From: an uncultured Lentisphaerota bacterium
Lineage (GTDB): Bacteria > Verrucomicrobiota > Kiritimatiellia > CAIQIC01
Direction: 5' to 3'
Length of the DNA: 64,000 nt
NCBI GenBank assembly: GCA_903896925.1
Contig: CAITZM010000031.1
Coordinates: forward strand, 1-64,000
The first letter of the stretch is position 1, and every line of letters starts with the position of its first letter. Below, piece after piece: positions 59,458-64,000 of the stretch. The position numbers were made by a program, and so were the translations under genes. The notes under the pieces are model-generated. The model had not been told where the DNA came from and did not search any database. It was given only the letters and a program-made list of their open reading frames with translations.

Positions 59458-60453
59458 GTGAAGAGCGAGCACAACAGCACCGACTTTTTCCGGCCCCGGC
59501 TGCAAGGCTGGGGGCTGCTCACGGCCGCAGGCGCCGTGGCGGGTGCGGCCAGCGTGCTGGGATTTTTCGGCCCGCTCCACTGGTTGTTCGATCTCTGCTC
59601 CCACTTTCGCGTCCAGTATTTCCTCGGGCTGGGCGGCGTGGCGCTGCTGCTCCTGATTCCACGGCAGCGGAAAAGCGCCGCCCTCTTCGGCGCGCTGGCG
59701 GCGGCGAATCTCGCGGTGATCCTGCCGCTCTACATCGGGCGCCCGGCGGCGCCGAACTTCACCGGGCCGCCGCTCCGGGCCCTGCTCGCCAATGTGGAGT
59801 CGAGCAACCCGCACAAGGACCGGGTGGCGGCGGTGCTGCGCCAGCACAACCCCGACATCATCGTCCTCGAAGAGGTAAACTCCGCATGGTTGTCAGCCTT
59901 GCGGCCGGCGCTGGTCGACTACAAATATGCCCTCACGGATCCCCGGGACGATAATTTCGGCATCGCGCTCTTCAGCAAATTTCCCTTCGCGCACGCCCAG
60001 ATGCTGTACATCGGGGACGCCGAGGTGCCTTCGATCCTGGCGGAAATCGAGACGCGCCAGGGCACCTGCACGCTGCTGGCGACCCATCCCCTGCCGCCGG
60101 CCGGCAGAGACTACACCCGCTTGCGCAACGACCAGCTCGCCCAAGTGCCCCGCTGGGTGCGGCGCGCCACCTCGCCGCTGCTCCTGCTCGGCGACCTGAA
60201 TGTGTCGCCGTGGTGCCCCTCGTTCCGGCGGCTGCTTCGGGAGGCGGACTTGCGCGACAGCGCACAGGGGCTGGGCGTGTGCCCCACCTGGCCCAGCTTC
60301 AATTTATTACTGCGCATTCCCCTGGACCACTGCCTGTACTCGGCGGGGCTTGCGATCGTCAACCGGCAGACCGGCCCGGACGTGGGCTCGGATCATCTGC
60401 CGGTCATCGTGGACTTCGTGCTGGCGCCGGAGGGCCGGAGCGCGGTCCACTGA
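59458..60453 (+). CDS. Membrane-anchored endonuclease/exonuclease/phosphatase-family protein
   Basis: The 331-residue protein begins at a GTG just behind the toxin gene (25 bp). Three N-terminal hydrophobic segments (about 18-36, 52-68, 75-95) precede an EEP catalytic domain: LEEVNS with Glu138/139, LATHPLPPAG with His210, LLLGDLN with Asp246 and Asn248, and GSDHLPV with Asp312 and His313. This layout matches YafD-like membrane EEP proteins, whose substrates (nucleic acid, lipid head group or phosphoester) are unknown. The active site is complete. Confidence 0.88.
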   Translation: MKSEHNSTDFFRPRLQGWGLLTAAGAVAGAASVLGFFGPLHWLFDLCSHFRVQYFLGLGGVALLLLIPRQRKSAALFGALAAANLAVILPLYIGRPAAPNFTGPPLRALLANVESSNPHKDRVAAVLRQHNPDIIVLEEVNSAWLSALRPALVDYKYALTDPRDDNFGIALFSKFPFAHAQMLYIGDAEVPSILAEIETRQGTCTLLATHPLPPAGRDYTRLRNDQLAQVPRWVRRATSPLLLLGDLNVSPWCPSFRRLLREADLRDSAQGLGVCPTWPSFNLLLRIPLDHCLYSAGLAIVNRQTGPDVGSDHLPVIVDFVLAPEGRSAVH

Positions 60454-60683
60454 TAGAGCGCTAGGCGTGGCACACTCTGCCGCCAACCTTCAAGGAAGCC
60501 GTTCATCCACAGATTCCGCAGATTACACGGATAGGGAGCTGCGGAGAGGCTGCCGAAGGCGCAGAGGAATAGCCACAAGTAACCTAGCGCGGCTAGGCCG
60601 CAACCAAACCTCACAATGACTTGTCCGCCTCGGGTGGAGTTGGAAGACCCTATTTCGAAGCCGCTGTCCAAAGCATAAGAGAC

Positions 60684-60800
60684 GACAGAATCATTGATAG
60701 CAGAACCATTTCGAGAAAGCCTGAGCGCTATGCGTGGCGGCAACCAAGCAGCCCAAGCTGACCTTCGCCTCCTGATGATTCTGCCGTCAATGATTCTGTC
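60684..60800. mobile_element. 117-bp inverted-repeat unit, MITE-like
   Basis: GACAGAATCATTGA plus 12 further bases (60684-60709) faces the complement at 60774-60800, with 23 of 26 positions matching. No open frame spans it. It is similar in plan to the units at 33641-33903 and 55772-55909, but the end sequences differ. Confidence 0.5.
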
Positions 60801-60823
60801 GGAATCCGTGTAAATCGTGGCGG

Positions 60824-60863
60824 TTGACTAATAACTTGACTGATGCTTGACTCATTTTATGCT
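60824..60863 (+). promoter_or_regulatory. Fic promoter with three TTGACT direct repeats
   Basis: TTGACT occurs at 60824-60829, 60836-60841 and 60847-60852 (12- and 11-bp steps). The middle copy, with TATGCT (60858-60863) at 16-bp spacing, is the best -35/-10 pair. The -10 ends only 6 bp before the Fic ATG at 60870, so the transcript may be leaderless. The repeats may also be regulator sites. Confidence 0.5.
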
Positions 60864-60869
60864 TAGGGC

Positions 60870-61886
60870 ATGAGCTATCAGCCCCAGTTCACCATCACGC
60901 CCCTGTTGCTGGCGCGGGTGGAAAATATCAGCGCGCTCCGCGAGCGGATTCTGTCGGCGGCCGTGGATGTGGCTTGGATACCCGCCCTCCAAGTGGAGAC
61001 GCGTGCCCGTATCGCCCACTCCTCCACGGCCATTGAAGGTAATCCGCTGACGCTGGAACAGGTGCGGGCCGTGGACGCAGGCCGGGCAGACGCGACCACC
61101 ACCGACCGGGCGCGGCGGGAAGTCCTGAATTACTTTGCGGGCCTGCGGAATGTCGAAAAGCATGCCCACAAAAAAGTCATTGAACATGCCGATGTCCTGG
61201 AACTACATCACATCGTGGCCGCCCATGTCATGGATCAGGGCCTGGCGGGTCGTTACCGCACCATCCGCGTACACGTGGGCCCGTATGTACCACCGCCGCC
61301 GGAGGATGTCTCCGGACTGATGTTCGAACTGTTTACCTGGTGGAACCAGGCAGCCCCGGCGCTTTCACCGGTACTCACCTCGGCGATCCTGCACTACCGG
61401 TTCGAGGCCATCCATCCCTTTGCGGATGGGAACGGGCGGACAGGTCGCGCCTTGGCTTTGTGGGAGCTGTACCGGCGCGGCTTCGACACCCATCACATCT
61501 TTGCCGTAGATGAATTTTACTGGGAAGACCGTCCGCGCTACTACACCGCTTTACAGGAAGTACGGCGACGCGGCGATGATTTGACCATCTGGCTCGAATA
61601 CGCCGCCGAGGGCTTGGAGCAGACCTTGCAACGGGTATGGACGCGCATACATCAGTACGCCGCCCGTACCAGTCCGACCAAGCTGGTCCTGCGCCCGCGG
61701 CAGGAACAGGTGCTTCAGTTTCTCCGCGATCATGGCACGGCTGCGCCGGCGGAAATCTGGGCGGCCCTCGGCATTTCCCGTCAGGCGGCCATCGAAATCA
61801 TCCGGCCCTTGCTGAAGGCCAACCTGGTGCTGCGTGAAGGCACCCGTAAATCCGGCCGCTATCGTCTCCGGTCTCCTGCGTCATGA
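60870..61886 (+). CDS. fic: Fic-family AMPylase with N-terminal inhibitory motif
   Basis: The 338-residue protein has the catalytic motif HPFADGNGRTGR at 182-193, with His182 and the Asn/Arg residues needed to transfer AMP (or another nucleotide part) to a target hydroxyl. Near its N-terminus it carries SSTAIEGN (residues 51-58), the (S/T)xxxE(G/N) inhibitory helix motif with Glu56. A C-terminal winged helix (about 270-336: LRDHGTAAPAEIWAALGISRQAAIEIIRPLL) suggests DNA binding or self-regulation. It overlaps the next gene by ATGA, so both are made together. The target is unknown. Confidence 0.93.
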   Translation: MSYQPQFTITPLLLARVENISALRERILSAAVDVAWIPALQVETRARIAHSSTAIEGNPLTLEQVRAVDAGRADATTTDRARREVLNYFAGLRNVEKHAHKKVIEHADVLELHHIVAAHVMDQGLAGRYRTIRVHVGPYVPPPPEDVSGLMFELFTWWNQAAPALSPVLTSAILHYRFEAIHPFADGNGRTGRALALWELYRRGFDTHHIFAVDEFYWEDRPRYYTALQEVRRRGDDLTIWLEYAAEGLEQTLQRVWTRIHQYAARTSPTKLVLRPRQEQVLQFLRDHGTAAPAEIWAALGISRQAAIEIIRPLLKANLVLREGTRKSGRYRLRSPAS

Positions 61887-63241
61887 CCACCCAGGTAACA
61901 GCCAAGCATCGCGACGCTGCCCGGCCCAAGGTGAAATGGCTCCGCCTCATCCCGTGGACGTGGTTCGTCGCGTGCTTCGTGCTCGCGGCGGTCGGGCTCC
62001 TCCTGCTTGTGGCGCGCACGAGCATCCAGCCGATCGATTATCAGGGCTATCAGAAGGCTGTGGACGGGCTCAACCGCGGCGAGGGACCCTATCAACGGCC
62101 GGAGCAGTGCCGGCAACTCTGGCGGGGCATCCATCAGGCAGAGGTCTTCGTGGTCACCGGCGGGAAGATGGGCGCCCTGCCGCCGGCCCAGCCCGGCCCC
62201 TATCTGTATCCCCCCACCCTCGCGCTGCTCATCCAGCGCCTGCACACGGGCGCGCCGTTCTTCATATGTCTGCTGCTGGGCGCGGTGCTGGGGTTCGGCT
62301 GGCTCTGGCTGCGGGCCGCGCAGGCTTCGCCCTGGTGGCTGCTGCTGATCAGCGGTTCGTGGGACGTGGTCGCTACCTTTCTCTCCGGGAATGCCGAGCA
62401 CCTGCAGCTCTTTCTCACCCTGGCCGCGGCGTGGCTGCTCTGGAAACGGCGCGGCGTCTGGGCCGCGCCGCTGATCGCCCTTGCGGTCCTCATCAAGCCC
62501 TACTACGCCCTGTTCTTCGTCGCCTTCGGCCTGCTGCTGCTCGTCACCGACGCCCCGCAGCGCCGCGCCCACGTCCGCGCCCTCGCGCTCGCCGCCGGCC
62601 TCGCGCTGCTGCTCGCTGTCCTCGATATCGCCACGTGGGGCGCTGTGGCCCGCGCCGCCGCGCTGGATTATTTCCGGCACGCGATGGACTATCAGTGGTG
62701 GCCGCTGCCCGTTGCCGAGCAGACCCCGATGAGCCTCTGGAACCGGTCGCCGATGCAGGGCCTCGTCATGCTCGGCCTCCCTGCCGCGACCGCCCAGCTC
62801 GCATCCCAGGTCCTCTGGCTCGCGCTGCTCGCGGTCTCCCTCTGGCGCTGCCGGGGCCGGCGGCTTGGCTTCCCGATGCTCTTCGCCCTCGCCTTCGTCC
62901 TCCTCTACCTCGGCCGCCCGGTCGGCTGGAACTACGTCTACCTCGATGTCGTGCTGCTGGTGGCGCTGCAGCCCGTCCTGCGCAGGACAACGCTGGCGCT
63001 GCTGCTGACCGCGGCCATCGCGCTGTCGCTGACCCACTGGTGGGCGCTGATACTCACCGGCCGCGGCGTCTGGCTGAACTTCTTCACCCTGCAGACGGCG
63101 AGCCTGCCGTGGGAGACCTGGACCGTGCTCCCCGCCTGCTGGCTGCTGCTGGTCGGCCTGGGCTGCCGCGGCAACACGCCACAGGAGCAAGAGGTCAGAG
63201 ATCAGAAGTCAGAGGTCAGCCGGCAGCAGCAGAAGAGTTAA
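61883..63241 (+). CDS. GT87-type (DUF2029) polytopic membrane glycosyltransferase
   Basis: The 452-residue protein has about nine to ten membrane segments and the features of GT87/DUF2029 enzymes that use lipid-linked sugars: IDYQGYQKAVDGL with an acidic residue in the first large loop, PYLYPPTLALLI and IALAVLIKPYYALFF. Family members include mycobacterial mannosyltransferases. It starts inside the Fic stop (ATGA). The last 25 or so residues (QEQEVRDQKSEVSRQQQKS) are read from a purine-rich repeat shared with 17245-17305, so the C-terminus was probably extended by a repeat. Why it is coupled to Fic is unclear. Confidence 0.85.
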   Translation: MTTQVTAKHRDAARPKVKWLRLIPWTWFVACFVLAAVGLLLLVARTSIQPIDYQGYQKAVDGLNRGEGPYQRPEQCRQLWRGIHQAEVFVVTGGKMGALPPAQPGPYLYPPTLALLIQRLHTGAPFFICLLLGAVLGFGWLWLRAAQASPWWLLLISGSWDVVATFLSGNAEHLQLFLTLAAAWLLWKRRGVWAAPLIALAVLIKPYYALFFVAFGLLLLVTDAPQRRAHVRALALAAGLALLLAVLDIATWGAVARAAALDYFRHAMDYQWWPLPVAEQTPMSLWNRSPMQGLVMLGLPAATAQLASQVLWLALLAVSLWRCRGRRLGFPMLFALAFVLLYLGRPVGWNYVYLDVVLLVALQPVLRRTTLALLLTAAIALSLTHWWALILTGRGVWLNFFTLQTASLPWETWTVLPACWLLLVGLGCRGNTPQEQEVRDQKSEVSRQQQKS

Positions 63242-63713
63242 AGGTAAAGGTGCCCCCTGGAAGGGGTGCGCAGGCAAACGCTCTTCAACAAATCAACAAT
63301 GGCCCTTCAAGCAGCATGGGGCTGGGCAGGCGCAGAGCAGCGTGACGCGCGGTTGGTAGGGCGCGCTCGCCGAGCGCGCCGCCAGAAGAGGCAACGAAAC
63401 CCGATTAGGACAGAACTGAACCGCTAAGCAGCAGTGATCATAGGCAGGCAAGTGGACAGGCCGACAGGCGGGACGGCTGTCTTTAATGTGGCTGCGGTTT
63501 ACCGGCGCAGGATAAGCGGCGGGACGCCGCTTCCACGGGGACACTTTTCTTGTCGCGGATTTAACGGAAGCGGAGAGAAGCGGTTTCGCGCAAGGGACGC
63601 AAAGTCCGCCACGAAGAGGATACTTTGCGACCTTGGGCGCAATTGGCGCGCGGCTCTTCTGCCATCCACAATCCGCAATTCGCAATCGAAAATCCGCCCT
63701 CCGAGGGGCGGCT
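63242..63713. other. Intergenic region with repeat-like stretches, no supported gene
   Basis: It begins with a continuation of the GT87 tail repeat, then carries GGGCGCGCTCGCCGAGCGCG (about 63360), a GCGGCGGGACGCCGC hairpin (about 63517-63531) and TTTCGCGCAAGGGACGCAAAG (about 63583), a fragment of the dispersed CACAGAGG-family companion sequence. Near the right end, ATCCGCCCTCCGAGGGGCGG (about 63692) could form a stem just past the stop of the next minus-strand gene. Confidence 0.4.
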
Positions 63714-64000
63714 TTATTTCTGCACACCGACGTCCTTGAGGGACTCCAGCTTGCCGAGGTCCAGCTTCGACACGGCGGCTTTCAGCGTCTTCAAATCCAC
63801 CTGCTGGCCTTTGGCGCTGACCACGAAGCGCTGGCCCAGCACCACGGTGTACTCGGAACTCCCGTCCTTGCGCGACATCTCGTGCACCAGGCGGCCCTTG
63901 ACCATCGCCGTCTTTTCCGAGCCGTACTCGTCTTCCTTTTCGCCCTGCACGCCGGCCCAGCTGGCCAGCGCCATCAGGCCGCTCGCCCCGCCGGCGTCGG
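63714..64000 (-). CDS. Partial hypothetical protein, C-terminus only (cut by the window edge)
   Basis: The frame is open to the edge, with no stop before it; the visible 95 or so residues end in LKDVGVQK. An internal ATG at 63974 could be a start, but the preceding codons (DAGGASGL) also read well, so the true start is probably outside. Visible motifs are SWAGVQGEKEDEYGSEKTAMVKG and YTVVLGQRFVVSAKGQQVDLKTLKAAVSKLDLGKL. This could be a small secreted or membrane-associated protein; I do not recognise the family. Confidence 0.6.
   Translation of the reverse strand, partial: DAGGASGLMALASWAGVQGEKEDEYGSEKTAMVKGRLVHEMSRKDGSSEYTVVLGQRFVVSAKGQQVDLKTLKAAVSKLDLGKLESLKDVGVQK

Larger units (their letters stand above)
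60454..60869. other. Intergenic region with MITE-like inverted repeat and promoter
   Basis: The region carries a CATCCACAGATTCCGCAGAT-type dispersed repeat (from about 60505), the inverted-repeat unit at 60684-60800 and the promoter of the Fic gene. No gene is supported. Confidence 0.5.

Overview
The window is GC-rich and looks like the chromosome of a bacterium from the Planctomycetota-Verrucomicrobiota group, most likely a Verrucomicrobiota, Kiritimatiellota or Lentisphaerota lineage. The support is a giant autotransporter-associated beta-strand repeat protein with a PEP-CTERM tail, a Tat-exported sulfatase, many secreted carbohydrate-active proteins, a cluster of HzsA-like cytochromes and abundant intergenic hairpin repeats. 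The phylum is an inference. I see no rRNA, tRNA, CRISPR array or transposase gene.

Region 1 (about 0.4-11.6 kb, all minus strand) is a defence operon. Its order is a single-TRD HsdS-like protein, hsdM, an AlbA_2/ATPase-type regulator, a two-TRD hsdS, a DUF6602-like protein with a PD-(D/E)xK-like motif, a CD-NTase with a C-terminal AGS-C sensor domain, hsdR, and a YgjP-type metallopeptidase. Five successive junctions are 4-bp ATGA/GTGA overlaps or a 2-bp gap, so a CBASS-like cyclase plus putative nuclease appears co-translated inside a type I restriction-modification operon. This is the first candidate for an undescribed system.

Region 2 (11.8-25.7 kb) is mixed: an LpxL/HtrB-like acyltransferase, a large secreted protein with two DUF3857/transglutaminase-like halves (the second without its catalytic Cys), an SGNH-type secreted esterase, an unknown 804-residue secreted protein, a membrane-anchored TPR protein, a CpXC-domain protein and a CocE-type hydrolase with an N-terminal EF-hand. 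Region 3 (25.9-33.4 kb) is one 2468-codon repeat protein built largely from 93-residue (279-bp) repeats.

Region 4 (33.9-52.6 kb, minus strand) is an almost gapless 18.7-kb operon led by an IclR regulator. It encodes six HzsA-like proteins, each with two CxxCH motifs 51-53 residues apart, one right-handed beta-helix protein and a 47-codon duplication scar. A divergent clan GH-A glycoside hydrolase (52.8 kb) and a Tat sulfatase (54.2 kb) lie next to it, and a TCAAA-N5-TTTGA palindrome sits between the divergent genes. A regulated secreted programme for a complex, possibly sulfated, polysaccharide fits, but the substrate and the role of the cytochromes are unknown. This is the second candidate system.

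Region 5 (56-64 kb) holds gpmI, a Phd/VapC-type toxin-antitoxin pair, an endonuclease/exonuclease/phosphatase-family membrane protein, a Fic AMPylase with an N-terminal inhibitory motif overlapping a GT87-type membrane glycosyltransferase, and a hypothetical gene cut by the right edge. Intergenic regions carry REP-like hairpins, three MITE-like inverted-repeat units and dispersed low-complexity repeats.
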